This document shows positions 53,588 through 61,752 of a stretch of 64,000 nucleotides of DNA, piece after piece (within the stretch, counting starts at the first letter, position 1; every line of letters starts with the position of its first letter). The position numbers were made by a program, and so were the translations under genes. Source of the stretch: Terriglobales bacterium. Lineage in GTDB: Bacteria > Acidobacteriota > Terriglobia > Terriglobales > Acidobacteriaceae. The notes below the pieces were generated by a model. The model had not been told where the DNA came from, searched no databases, and saw only the letters and a program-made list of their open reading frames with translations. The stretch lies in NCBI GenBank assembly GCA_035567895.1, contig DATMPC010000013.1:62001-126000 (forward strand), written 5' to 3'.

Positions 53588-53858
53588 GATCGGGTGATCG
53601 GGCCATCGGGTGATCGGGTGAAGTAAGAACGGCTGAGCATTGGCCCTCCACGTACTGTCATTCCGAAACGCCTGGTCTTGGCGCGAGGAATCTGCTGTTT
53701 GGCGTCATTGCAGAAGCAGATCCCTCACTTCCTTCGGGATGACAGTAAAGGGGGAACGTTTCGGGGAAGAATTGGCTCGAACAAACCGCATCGAGGACCA
53801 AGGAGCGTCAGGCGGGTTGTACTTCACCCGATGACCCGACCACCCGATGGACCGATTA
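53588..53858. repeat. Composite repeat: family E inverted pair around a family A copy (A6)
   Basis: Left E arm at 53588-53624 (tandem ATCGGGTG/ATCGGGCC units, ending GTGAAGT) and right inverted arm at 53820-53858 (ACTTCACCCG then CACCCGATGGACCGATTA). Between them, 53654-53746 is a family A element (ACTGTCATTCC ... GGGATGACAGT). The right arm contains the stop codon of the DsbD-N-like gene. Confidence 0.85.
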
Positions 53859-54377
53859 CCTTATGTGCGGACTTTGCGGCGTTGTGCCATGAGCTCGTTT
53901 GGTCTGGTTCACGACCTGCACGTCGAACTCCACGGGAATGCTCTTAGGAGGGAAGCAGGCGTTGTCGCTGCATGCCTGGTATCTCAACTGGCCGTGAACC
54001 GTAAAGTTGCCTGTGCTGGCGTTCTTGGTGGCGCTCATCTTTGCTTTTACGGCGAAATCGTCTGAGTAGACGTTCAACTTCTCACTAGGATCGAAAGGGA
54101 AGCTTAAGTCTTTTCCCGGAGGATAGGTGATACTTCCGGCCGCCAAGTCAGTAGGGGGCTCAAGCTTGAGTGTCGTAGGGATCAAGAGTTCCGATTTGGG
54201 TTGATTTGAATTGACGTGAAAGCCTTCCTTGACTTTGAAACGCAGCTCTACGTCAGCGGGCTTGCCCGGAGTAACCGTCACGGGCGATGCACCCTCGAAG
54301 GTGACATAGACGCGCGGCGCATCGGCAGCGAAGAGTGGCGCAGCAAGCAATGTAAGTACGAGGCAGACTCTCTTCAC
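53856..54377 (-). CDS. DsbD N-terminal-domain-like periplasmic protein
   Basis: A 173-residue exported protein. A signal peptide (MKRVCLVLTLLAAPLFAADA) precedes an immunoglobulin-like fold matching the N-terminal domain of the thiol transporter DsbD: GFHVNSNQPKSELLIPTTL and the redox pair in RYQACSDNACFPPKSIPVEF (a C-x4-C). It would pass electrons from the membrane to periplasmic targets. The TlpA-like and CcdA genes follow upstream on the same strand (gaps of 86 and 39 bases), together making a split DsbD. The last residues before the stop run into a family E repeat. Confidence 0.82.
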   Translation of the reverse strand: MKRVCLVLTLLAAPLFAADAPRVYVTFEGASPVTVTPGKPADVELRFKVKEGFHVNSNQPKSELLIPTTLKLEPPTDLAAGSITYPPGKDLSFPFDPSEKLNVYSDDFAVKAKMSATKNASTGNFTVHGQLRYQACSDNACFPPKSIPVEFDVQVVNQTKRAHGTTPQSPHIR

Positions 54378-54463
54378 GCGATTGACTCCCTGATGCTGGA
54401 TGCTCGGGTTACCGATGACAGCGCCTTAGACTATCCAACCCCGATTTGCGAGTCCAGGCGGCG

Positions 54464-55066
54464 CTACGATGTCGCCTTCCCGCGGCTACTCGCCGTTTCC
54501 GCTTCCGACTTCCCCTCAGCGAGTGATTTCTTGATGTTGTCTTCAATCTCGCTGCGGCTTACGAGTCCCAACGCTGAATCAATGATTTTGCCGCTGCGAT
54601 CGATGTAGTACGTGGCGGGAAGGCCGACGGCGCCATAAGCATCACCAACGGCATCCTGTCCTTGCAGGATCGTGTAGTTCACGCCCATTTCCTTGGCGAA
54701 CTTTTCGATCTTGTCTTTTCCGGAATCGTCGAGCGCAACTCCGACTATTTCGAATCCTTGTGGCCCGTATTGTTTTTGCAATTCCACCAGCCAAGGCATC
54801 TCTACCTTGCAGGGGCCACAGAATGTCGCCCAAAAGTTAAGGAGCACAGCCTTGCCACGGAAATCGGAGAGCTTTACCTGCTTGCCTTGAAGGTCCTGGA
54901 GAGTGAAATCGGGGGCTTGCTTGCCTTTGGCCTCGGCGGATGAGATCGGCTCAGGGTTACCGATCATTGGCGAGACCTTTGGTCTGCTTGAATTTCTTAC
55001 CCCGGCAAAGATCATTACGGCGACCACAAGTGCGATAACCACGACGGCAGCAGCGTTACGTTTCAC
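54464..55066 (-). CDS. TlpA-like membrane-anchored thioredoxin
   Basis: A 200-residue protein with one N-terminal membrane anchor (AAAVVVIALVVAVMIFAG), a linker, and a thioredoxin fold with the redox motif WATFCGPCKVEMP; then GVALDDSGKDKIEKF and the cis-Pro region GLPATYYIDRSGKI. It faces the periplasm and reduces disulfides with electrons from CcdA. It sits between the DsbD-N-like gene and ccdA on the same strand, so it corresponds to the third domain of a split DsbD or to a cytochrome c maturation reductase. Confidence 0.88.
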   Translation of the reverse strand: MKRNAAAVVVIALVVAVMIFAGVRNSSRPKVSPMIGNPEPISSAEAKGKQAPDFTLQDLQGKQVKLSDFRGKAVLLNFWATFCGPCKVEMPWLVELQKQYGPQGFEIVGVALDDSGKDKIEKFAKEMGVNYTILQGQDAVGDAYGAVGLPATYYIDRSGKIIDSALGLVSRSEIEDNIKKSLAEGKSEAETASSRGKATS

Positions 55067-55105
55067 TACGAGATACCCCCAAACAAAATCATCTCAGTTT
55101 CATTT

Positions 55106-55831
55106 TCATAATGCAAAACGGTTTAGGAAGCCCAGGTAACCAGCAAGAGCCCCAAAGTGGCGAGTCACGAACAACGTTCCGACAACGATGAGAAGCACTC
55201 CACTGGCGACTTCCACGGCATGGAGATGCCGGCGAAAACGATTGTAAAAAGCCAGGAAGCGCTCGATTCCGAGCGACGTGAGCAGGAACGGAACAGCCAA
55301 TCCCAGGGAGTAGATCGCCAGAAGCAGGATCCCTTTTGACACCGTTCTCTGTGATGCGGCGATAGTGAGGATGGCAGCCAGAATCGGTCCGATGCACGGA
55401 GTCCAGCCAAAGGCGAAGGCAAAGCCGACCAGGAATGATCCCCATGCGCTCTTGCCAGTACCTACACTGTGCATCCGCTTGTCTGCATAGAGTGCGCTGA
55501 TCTTCAAAATGCCGGTCAGGTGCAGGCCGAAGATGATGATGATCGCGCCGGCGATCTGGCCCATTAACCCTTTGTATTCGCGCAGCACACGTCCGACGGA
55601 AGTGGCTGCAGCGCCGAGCATGACAAATACCAGCGTGAACCCCAAGACGAATGTCAGGGAGTTCATCATGACGGCGCGCATGCGGCCAGCGTTGTGCTCC
55701 GTCTGCAGCTGATCCACGGAAGCTCCGGAAATGAGCGAAATATACCCCGGGACGAGTGGGAGGACGCATGGAGAGAGAAACGAGGCAAGTCCCGCAACGA
55801 AAGCTGCTAATGCCAATGGGAGACTTTGCAT
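55106..55831 (-). CDS. ccdA: CcdA-type thiol-disulfide membrane transporter
   Basis: A 241-residue integral protein with six hydrophobic helices. The two redox Cys lie in FLSPCVLPLVPGYISLISG (first helix) and FAFGWTPCIGPILA (fourth), as in CcdA and the DsbD beta domain. It moves reducing power from cytoplasmic thioredoxin to periplasmic TlpA/DsbD-N partners, which are encoded just downstream (gap 39 bases to the tlpA-like gene). The ATG at 55831 heads the three-gene unit. Confidence 0.9.
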   Translation of the reverse strand: MQSLPLALAAFVAGLASFLSPCVLPLVPGYISLISGASVDQLQTEHNAGRMRAVMMNSLTFVLGFTLVFVMLGAAATSVGRVLREYKGLMGQIAGAIIIIFGLHLTGILKISALYADKRMHSVGTGKSAWGSFLVGFAFAFGWTPCIGPILAAILTIAASQRTVSKGILLLAIYSLGLAVPFLLTSLGIERFLAFYNRFRRHLHAVEVASGVLLIVVGTLFVTRHFGALAGYLGFLNRFAL

Positions 55832-56007
55832 AGACGCAATTCTACAAGACTGGAATCCGGGAATAGTTCATTCTTGGGCTGTGATTTGGATTCCACAAAC
55901 CCAGAAAAGGCTACACGAGAATAACGCAGTCCTGCGAGGTTTGGACTGAAAAATTGCGGGTCGAATTGTACCCATTATGGGAAATTTCCGACTCCAGGAG
56001 GGCCAAA

Positions 56008-57273
56008 GTGTCTGCTACTGCCTCTAGTACCCTTGCACCCCTTTCGTTGCGTGACGTCCTTAAAATCTCCGGTTTCAAACGGTTGTGGCTGGGACAACTG
56101 GTGAGCATTCTCGGCGATTTTCTTGCCGTCTTCGGGGTGATTAACCTGATCACCTTCAAGTGGCATGGGACCCCACTTCAAGTGACCAATGTAATGATCG
56201 CCTTCATCATCCCCATGGCCACCGTGGGACCGCTGGCGGGCGTATTCGTCGATCGCTGGAACGTAAAGCGGACGATGATTATCAGCGACCTTATCCGCGC
56301 AGTGCTCATTCTGGGCCTGGTTTTCGTTACGCGCTTGGAGCAGATCTACGTGCTCTTCTTCCTGGTAAGCACGGTATCGAGCTTCTTTGCCCCATCGCAG
56401 TCGGTGACGCTGCGCACTCTGGTCCCGCTGAACGGGCTGATGTCGGCCAATGCGCTCATGTCGCAAGCCTTCTACACCATGCGTATCATTGCCCCTGCAG
56501 CGGCGGGTCTGCTGGTGTACTGGCTTGGTTACAACTCGTGCTTCTATCTGGACACGGCCAGTTTTGTCTTCTCCGCGGCAATGCTTTCTACGATCGCTAT
56601 CGTGCGCATGGTCAACGCGCAAGCCACCGCGGAAAAGACTGTTGGCTCGCTGATAAAGGATTACACCGCGGGATCACGGTTCATCCTCACCCACCCGGCG
56701 ATCTCGTTCGTGATGATCGCGATGATGACTGCGATGTTTGTGCTGAGCTGCTTCAGTCCGCTGATCTCAGTCTATGTCCGCGACCAGCTCCATGCCGGTA
56801 CACGCTCATTCGGAATCATCAGCGCGATGATTGGAGTAGGGCTGATCGTCGGCACGCAGGTTGTGAGCGCGGTCGCTAAAGGGTTCTCGAAAAAGCATGT
56901 GGCCTTATGCGGACTGTTCGGGCTGTCGTTTGCTACTTTTGTGCTCGCCTTGTTTCAGACTGCGTGGCTCGCCGGAGTGAGCATGTTCGGGATCGGTTTC
57001 GCAATAGCGTTCATCATTGTTCCTGCACAGACACTCATGCAGCAGGAAACACCGCATGACATGCTGGGCCGTGTGAGCAGCAGCTTTATGGCTGTGTTCT
57101 CGCTCTCGCAGTTGCTGGGACTGCTGCTCTCGGGTGGGCTAGCCAACTCGATCGGAGTGCGCCATTTGTTCATGTCGAGCGCAGTGCTGCTGGTTGTGGT
57201 GTCGGGAATGGGATATTTGTGGCTGCGAGACGACAAACCAGGAGACCAGAAGGCAGTTGCTGCGGCGGGTTAG
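56008..57273 (+). CDS. MFS transporter (EntS-like, MFS_3 group)
   Basis: A 421-residue permease with twelve hydrophobic segments. The GTG at 56008 is chosen because AGGAGG lies five bases upstream; an upstream ATG at 55954 has no such site. Family marks: FKRLWLGQLVSILGDFLAVFG, the loop GPLAGVFVDRWNVKRTMI (motif A) and, in the second half, TPHDMLGRVSSSFMAVFSLSQL. Related proteins export siderophores, macrolides or other small molecules; the substrate here is not evident. It is transcribed alone, divergent from ccdA. Confidence 0.87.
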   Translation: MSATASSTLAPLSLRDVLKISGFKRLWLGQLVSILGDFLAVFGVINLITFKWHGTPLQVTNVMIAFIIPMATVGPLAGVFVDRWNVKRTMIISDLIRAVLILGLVFVTRLEQIYVLFFLVSTVSSFFAPSQSVTLRTLVPLNGLMSANALMSQAFYTMRIIAPAAAGLLVYWLGYNSCFYLDTASFVFSAAMLSTIAIVRMVNAQATAEKTVGSLIKDYTAGSRFILTHPAISFVMIAMMTAMFVLSCFSPLISVYVRDQLHAGTRSFGIISAMIGVGLIVGTQVVSAVAKGFSKKHVALCGLFGLSFATFVLALFQTAWLAGVSMFGIGFAIAFIIVPAQTLMQQETPHDMLGRVSSSFMAVFSLSQLLGLLLSGGLANSIGVRHLFMSSAVLLVVVSGMGYLWLRDDKPGDQKAVAAAG

Positions 57274-57280
57274 AAATGAG

Positions 57281-57383
57281 CTTTCGGCGATCGGCATTCG
57301 GCGTTCGGCCAAAAAATGCGTACGGTAGGCTTTTCCACCGTGGCGAATACGGCGAACTGGCCGAAAGCCGACAGCCGATCGCC
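57281..57383. repeat. Repeat family F, inverted copy
   Basis: CTTTCGGCGATCGGCATTCGG with GCGTTCGGCC on the left pairs with GGCGAACTGGCCGAAAG and CCGACAGCCGATCGCC on the right. It lies between two convergent genes, abutting the stop of the DUF3592-like gene. Confidence 0.75.
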
Positions 57384-57874
57384 TAGATTTGTTTCCGTGG
57401 AACTGCCTCTTGTCGCGAAGGTGGCGGTTGCCGTCGTTCTCCGGTGAACATGCGATCGATTCCGAGTCTCAGGGGAGTACCACTGTGCAGGCCGCTCCAG
57501 CGCTCCGAAACCACAATGGAATTTCCGGGGTTTTGCGGATCGTACTTTACTGATGTCGGAACTCCGATACGGCAGTTATGCAGATCGACGAACTGGCGTA
57601 GATGGGTTACATCCTGCGAGGCCTCGTACTGCACGCCCGCGACGTCGTAGTTGTAGATGAGAAGCTGAGACGCGTTCGGTTCATCGGCATTTAGCTCCGC
57701 CACGTCGATCACCGTGCCATCGACAAGCCGGCCTATGCGGTCGAGCAGCTCACGACGCTCGCGTTCGTGGTCCGCCGCAGACTTCTTGCGGCGGGTCGCG
57801 AAACGTAGCACCGCAAGCCCACCAAGAACGATGACGCCGCCGGCGATCGCGTAGAGACGGAGAGCGGTCAACAT
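57383..57874 (-). CDS. DUF3592-like membrane-anchored protein
   Basis: A 163-residue protein: an N-terminal membrane helix (YAIAGGVIVLGGLAVLRF), a basic segment (TRRKKSAADHERERREL), then a beta-rich domain with GTVIDVAEL, YDVAGVQYEASQ and VPTSVKYDPQNPGNSIV, the last like the YDPxNP motif of DUF3592 proteins. A Pro/Arg-rich tail ends in a family F repeat. The function is unknown; the family match is moderate. Confidence 0.6.
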   Translation of the reverse strand: MLTALRLYAIAGGVIVLGGLAVLRFATRRKKSAADHERERRELLDRIGRLVDGTVIDVAELNADEPNASQLLIYNYDVAGVQYEASQDVTHLRQFVDLHNCRIGVPTSVKYDPQNPGNSIVVSERWSGLHSGTPLRLGIDRMFTGERRQPPPSRQEAVPRKQI

Positions 57875-58002
57875 GACTTCCTTAAGACCGGAGAGGCCAG
57901 ACCAAACGAAAACAGACCTAGCGTTCGCAGATGGCTAACCGGAGGATACTTAAGCTTACCGCGAACCAGCAACTTCTACCTATCGAGGGAAGCACCTATT
58001 AC

Positions 58003-58129
58003 TATCGGGCGATCGGGCCATCGGGTGATCGGGTGAAGTGCAGCAAGAAACAATTGTGTGATTTGGCGATTTCGTGATTGTGCGATTTTCAAATCACGAA
58101 ATTACAAAATCGCGAAATCACAAAATTTT
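58003..58129. repeat. Repeat family E (E4) plus AT-rich family H inverted repeat
   Basis: 58003-58037 has tandem ATCGGGCG/ATCGGGTG units ending GTGAAGT. 58051-58129 has GTGATTTGGCGATTTCGTGATT, inverted in AATCACGAAATTACAAAATCG. This block is directly upstream of, and overlaps, the possible start of the glycosyltransferase gene. Confidence 0.75.
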
Positions 58130-59289
58130 CTTATCATGTACGCTTGCTCGTTCTCTCCATCCTTGTCCTGTCCATATGGCTCTATCTGCTGTTTTTTCAT
58201 GCCCAATTCTGGCGGGTCGACCGGCTCCACTTGCCGGAATCTGCAACTCGCGATGCGAGACGAGTCGCAGTTGTGATTCCCGCGCGAGATGAAGCCGATG
58301 TTATTGGCAGGGCTGTGGGTTCGCTATTGCGTCAGGACTTCACGGGAGAGATTCGGCTGTTCGTTGTGGACGATAACAGCTCCGACGGCACTGCCAATGC
58401 CGCGCGAGCTGCTGCTGGTTCGCTCGGGCTTGCTGAAAAGCTGGTGGTGATAAGCGGTTCAGCATTGCCCGCCGGCTGGACCGGCAAAGTCTGGGCAATG
58501 CAGCAGGGCTGGCAGGCTGCGAGAACTTTCCAGCCGGATTTCGTGCTGCTAACCGATGCCGATGTCGAGCATGGGCCCGACAATCTCGCGCGACTCATCA
58601 CACAATTGGAGCTGGGGTCATTCGATCTTGCCTCGGTAATGGTGAGACTACGCTGTCATACGGTCGCAGAGAAGTTTGCAATTCCCGCCTTTGTGTACTT
58701 CTTCTTTCTTCTCTATCCTCCGGGGCGAGTTGCGAATCCGCGCAGCCGAGCAGCAGGTGCTGCGGGTGGATGTGTGCTGATTTGCCCGGAGACTTTGGAA
58801 AAAGCCGGAGGATTCGAATCCATTCGCGGCGAGATTATTGATGACTGCAGTCTGGCTGCGCGTGTGAAGAAGGCTGGAGGGAGACTATGGTTGGGTGTGA
58901 GTCAAAACACGCGCAGCATTCGCGGCTACACAACTCTCTCAAGCCTTCGCGACATGATCTCGCGCACTGCGTTCAACCAGCTTCGGCATTCATGGCTGTT
59001 GCTGATTGCGTGCGTCGCCGGGATGTTGCTTACTTTCGTCGCTCCGCTCGCGATGGTGTGGGCAAAAAACAGGACGGCGGGTTGGATTGCTGCCACTGCA
59101 TGCCTCGTGATGTTTGCGAGCTACGTGCCCGTGCTCAGGTTGTACAAAGTAAATCCTCTTTCGGCAGTCACGCTGCCGTTTGCCGCAATCTTTTACATGT
59201 CCGCAACCGTTCACTCAGCGGTGAACTATTGGCGAGGAAAAGGTGGTGGGTGGAAAGGAAGAGCGCAGGATCTGCCATCGTCTTCGTAG
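58078..59289 (+). CDS. hpnB: Hopene-associated glycosyltransferase, HpnB-like
   Basis: A family 2 glycosyltransferase of about 400 residues. N-terminal membrane helix LSILVLSIWLYLLFFHAQFW; GT-A core VAVVIPARDEADVIGRA and VVDDNSSDGTA, then GWTGKVWAMQQGW, LLTDADVEHGPDNL and AAGAAGGCVLICP with GEIIDDCSLA; two to three C-terminal helices. This matches HpnB, linked to hopanoid loci, though no other hopanoid gene is nearby. The start is uncertain: the first in-frame start (TTG 58078) lies in repeat H, and a TTG at 58144 would fit the family N-terminus better. Neither has a ribosome site. Confidence 0.82.
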   Translation: MCDFQITKLQNREITKFSYHVRLLVLSILVLSIWLYLLFFHAQFWRVDRLHLPESATRDARRVAVVIPARDEADVIGRAVGSLLRQDFTGEIRLFVVDDNSSDGTANAARAAAGSLGLAEKLVVISGSALPAGWTGKVWAMQQGWQAARTFQPDFVLLTDADVEHGPDNLARLITQLELGSFDLASVMVRLRCHTVAEKFAIPAFVYFFFLLYPPGRVANPRSRAAGAAGGCVLICPETLEKAGGFESIRGEIIDDCSLAARVKKAGGRLWLGVSQNTRSIRGYTTLSSLRDMISRTAFNQLRHSWLLLIACVAGMLLTFVAPLAMVWAKNRTAGWIAATACLVMFASYVPVLRLYKVNPLSAVTLPFAAIFYMSATVHSAVNYWRGKGGGWKGRAQDLPSSS

Positions 59290-59355
59290 AGACGTCCACC
59301 TCGGCGGACTATTTCTTTGATATTTGCGGTATCAAGAAAGAATTTTATTGCCTTA

Positions 59356-60201
59356 TTACCTCTTCGACTCGCTCAGAACGGCGAGCGTCTTCTTTATCTC
59401 AGCTGTCGTCCAGCGGCCCTCAGGAACAACAAAATTGGTGAGCGTTCCAAGGCCAGAGATGTTCACTTCCACGCGATTATCCGCCTTGAGCGGGCCAACT
59501 CCAGCAGGGGTTCCCGTGAGAATGAGATCGCCAGGAAGCAGCGTCATCACCCTGCTGATGTAGCGAATTACCGCCTGCAACGGGAATATGAAGTCTCGGG
59601 TATTGCCCTTCTGCCGTACCTGACCGTTCACGCGGGTCTCAAGATCCAGTGCCTCAGGACTCACTTCATCGCTCACGAACGGACCGACAGGACAAAAAGT
59701 ATCGAAGCCCTTGCCACGCGTCCACTGGCCATCACTCTTCTGCAGATCACGCGCTGTGACGTCGTTGGCGCAGGTGTATCCACGAACAAATGAGAGTGCC
59801 TCCCTTTCTGTGGCGTTGCGGCACTTCTTTCCGATCACGACAGCGAGTTCTCCTTCGTAGTCCACACGCTCCGAGATCTGCGGCATCACGATCTGGCCTT
59901 CGGGCGCAAGCAAGGAAGACGGTGGCTTGAGGAATATGAGGATATCGGCCGGGACCTCATTGCCGAGCTCCTTAGCGTGCTCGCGATAATTGCGTCCGAC
60001 GCAGACGATCTTTGACGGATTCACCGGCGGCAGCAAGCGTGCTTCGTTCAGGGGGATTGGCTGCATCTCCTCTTCGCGGAAGATGCAGGCATGATCTTCT
60101 TCAGGCGGAGGAATGCGGCGAACGATTACATCCTCGCCGCCCTGGGTTTGAACTTCGCCGTATTGCGGCCCGTCGGAGGTAGGGAACTTACAGTAGCGCA
60201 T
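59356..60201 (-). CDS. Fumarylacetoacetate hydrolase family protein
   Basis: A 281-residue FAH-fold enzyme. The ATG at 60201 ([17 protein letters not shown]) is chosen because the family N-terminus begins there; a longer frame to 60378 only translates repeat B2. The metal-binding ExE is in [18 protein letters not shown], with [51 protein letters not shown] and [12 protein letters not shown]. Relatives hydrolyse or hydrate 2-oxo-dicarboxylate breakdown products of aromatics. No pathway genes adjoin it; the Rieske oxygenase about 1.6 kb away could be related but is on the other strand. Confidence 0.88.
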   Translation of the reverse strand: MRYCKFPTSDGPQYGEVQTQGGEDVIVRRIPPPEEDHACIFREEEMQPIPLNEARLLPPVNPSKIVCVGRNYREHAKELGNEVPADILIFLKPPSSLLAPEGQIVMPQISERVDYEGELAVVIGKKCRNATEREALSFVRGYTCANDVTARDLQKSDGQWTRGKGFDTFCPVGPFVSDEVSPEALDLETRVNGQVRQKGNTRDFIFPLQAVIRYISRVMTLLPGDLILTGTPAGVGPLKADNRVEVNISGLGTLTNFVVPEGRWTTAEIKKTLAVLSESKR

Positions 60202-60535
60202 GGAATAGAGCTTAAAGTTTGAGCGTAAAAATAGAAACAGTATGTGGCACAGCCGCCCTCGGCTGTGGCTCTGCCCAAGGTCCGCACTGGCGAGAATGCT
60301 GTTGTCCGAAAAAAGAGTTTGTCCCGTTGTCCCGCGGCCCTGGGGTTCAGGACAGCGGGACAAACTAAAAGACCCCACCTAAGTCGCTTATTTTTATCGG
60401 CTTAGACGCGAAATGCATTTCGGGACAAAAGCGTCAGATTTGCCGCGCTGTCCCGGCGAGTTTTGGGGCTAACGACCTTGGGCGGAGCCACAGCCGAGGG
60501 CGGCTGTGCCACAAGACTCAAAGCTCAAGAGTGTC
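60202..60535. other. Spacer between the FN3 lipoprotein stop and the FAH gene start
   Basis: 334 bases mostly occupied by repeat B2 (60243-60513). A further inverted pair, TTTGTCCCGTTGTCCCG / CGGGACAAAC, lies near 60328-60366, and CGGGACAAAAGCG near 60421. No gene. Confidence 0.5.
60243..60513. repeat. Repeat family B, copy B2
   Basis: Left arm TGTGGCACAGCCGCCCTCGG with CTGTGGCTCTGCC; right arm GGCGGAGCCACAGCCGAGGG with CGGCTGTGCCACA, an exact inverted match over about 33 bases. The inner 200 bases differ from copy B1 and contain GGGACAAA words. Confidence 0.88.
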
Positions 60536-61621
60536 TCATTTCGGAACCTGTTCTGAGGCTTCTTCCGAGCGCTTACTCTCGTTGCCGCGTTCGTCGATTG
60601 CGGAAACCGAATAGAAATACGTGTTGCCGGGCTGTACCGTCTTGTCGCTGTAAGCGGGAGCTGTGAGAGGCTGCTGGTTCAGCTTGGTCACGGCCGAGTC
60701 GTTCTGGAGGCGTCGATAGACAAAGTAACCCGCAAGATCGCGATCCATGACGGGATTCCAGGTGAGATCGATTAAGGGCTGCTGTCCAGCTAGTTGGCCG
60801 GAGAAGACAGCCTGTACTTGCGTAGGAACAGCGGGCGGGAAGACATCATGAACAACCACTTCGACTGGTGCGGTGGCCGCACCATCGAAGACTACGGTGC
60901 TGCCGTTGAGGAGTTTTGCCGATCCCGCGATCACTACACGATAAGAGTAGGTTTTTTCCCACGCAAAGTTCTCGTCACGAAGCTCAACGTTCGCGGCTTC
61001 GCCGGGAGGTAATTCAATCATTCGCCGTGCGACCGTACTCTCCTGTGGCGCGTCCTTTTCGCTGCGGCGCAGCTCGAGAGTCTGTGTTAGTCCTTCATTC
61101 CGAGGAGTGACATTGGCGGTTACTACCACGGCGTCGGGTGTGAGCTGGCTAGTGGGACTCCCATTCAGCTTCGATACTGCCGCCGTTGGGACTTGCACTT
61201 GATTTGAAAGGCCGGCGTTGCGGCCACGGTCGTTATCAACCTCGACCGCGAAGGTGGCGTAATCCGCTGGCCCAGTAGTTTCGGTGGGTACCGGCGTGAT
61301 CGCATTGGCAGTCTTTTGCTTTGCCGGAGTCGCGAGCGTTGCGATTACGTTGCATTGTGCGGCTTGCTCGATTCGTGGCTGATTGATCGCGCGACAGATC
61401 TTGGTTTGTCCGCGATGGCGGAAGGTTGCGCCGTCAGTGGTTTCTGTAGGGATTGTCCACGTAAGAGCGATCTGGTCGCCGGTACGTGTGGCTTTCAGAT
61501 CAGAAACTGGCTTGGCCAGATTCAACGACGGCGGCTGAGGTGGGCCCGGAGTGCCACAACCAGATACAAAAGCAAGCACCAACGTCGGGAGACAAAGCCG
61601 TTTCGCCGAGGTCGCGCGCAT
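60536..61621 (-). CDS. Fibronectin type III lipoprotein
   Basis: A 361-residue lipoprotein. The signal MRATSAKRLCLPTLVLAFVSGC has a lipobox VSGC with the Cys at 22. Three beta-sandwich units follow: about 35-145 (VSDLKATRTGDQIALTWTIP), 160-255, and a typical FN3 at 265-355 (PTQVQAVFSGQLAGQQPLIDLTWNPV, YFYSVSAIDERGNES). It is probably anchored on the periplasmic side of a membrane and binds protein or glycan. No operon partner. Confidence 0.82.
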   Translation of the reverse strand: MRATSAKRLCLPTLVLAFVSGCGTPGPPQPPSLNLAKPVSDLKATRTGDQIALTWTIPTETTDGATFRHRGQTKICRAINQPRIEQAAQCNVIATLATPAKQKTANAITPVPTETTGPADYATFAVEVDNDRGRNAGLSNQVQVPTAAVSKLNGSPTSQLTPDAVVVTANVTPRNEGLTQTLELRRSEKDAPQESTVARRMIELPPGEAANVELRDENFAWEKTYSYRVVIAGSAKLLNGSTVVFDGAATAPVEVVVHDVFPPAVPTQVQAVFSGQLAGQQPLIDLTWNPVMDRDLAGYFVYRRLQNDSAVTKLNQQPLTAPAYSDKTVQPGNTYFYSVSAIDERGNESKRSEEASEQVPK

Positions 61622-61643
61622 GAATCAATCAGCGTAGCAGAAC

Positions 61644-61752
61644 AGGCGATAGGCAATAAGCGATAGGCAATAGGCCAGGCTTTCTCCGTTAATCAGGGTC
61701 AGAGAGTCGCAAATGGATCACCTATTGCCTATTGCCTATCGCCTATTGCCTA
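61644..61752. repeat. Repeat family G, inverted copy
   Basis: Tandem GCGATAGGCAATA units on the left (61644-61674) and inverted CCTATTGCCTATTGCC and CCTATCGCCTATTGCC on the right (61720-61752), with TTTCTCCGTTAATC between. The right arm ends at the Rieske gene start codon. Confidence 0.85.

Noticed and set aside
53588-53858. CRISPR array from repeated ATCGGGTG units
   Set aside because: Units are 8-10 bases, without regular spacers, arranged as inverted arms; no cas genes.
59356-60378. Longer version of the FAH-family gene starting at 60378
   Set aside because: The extra 59 residues translate repeat B2 and precede the natural family N-terminus.
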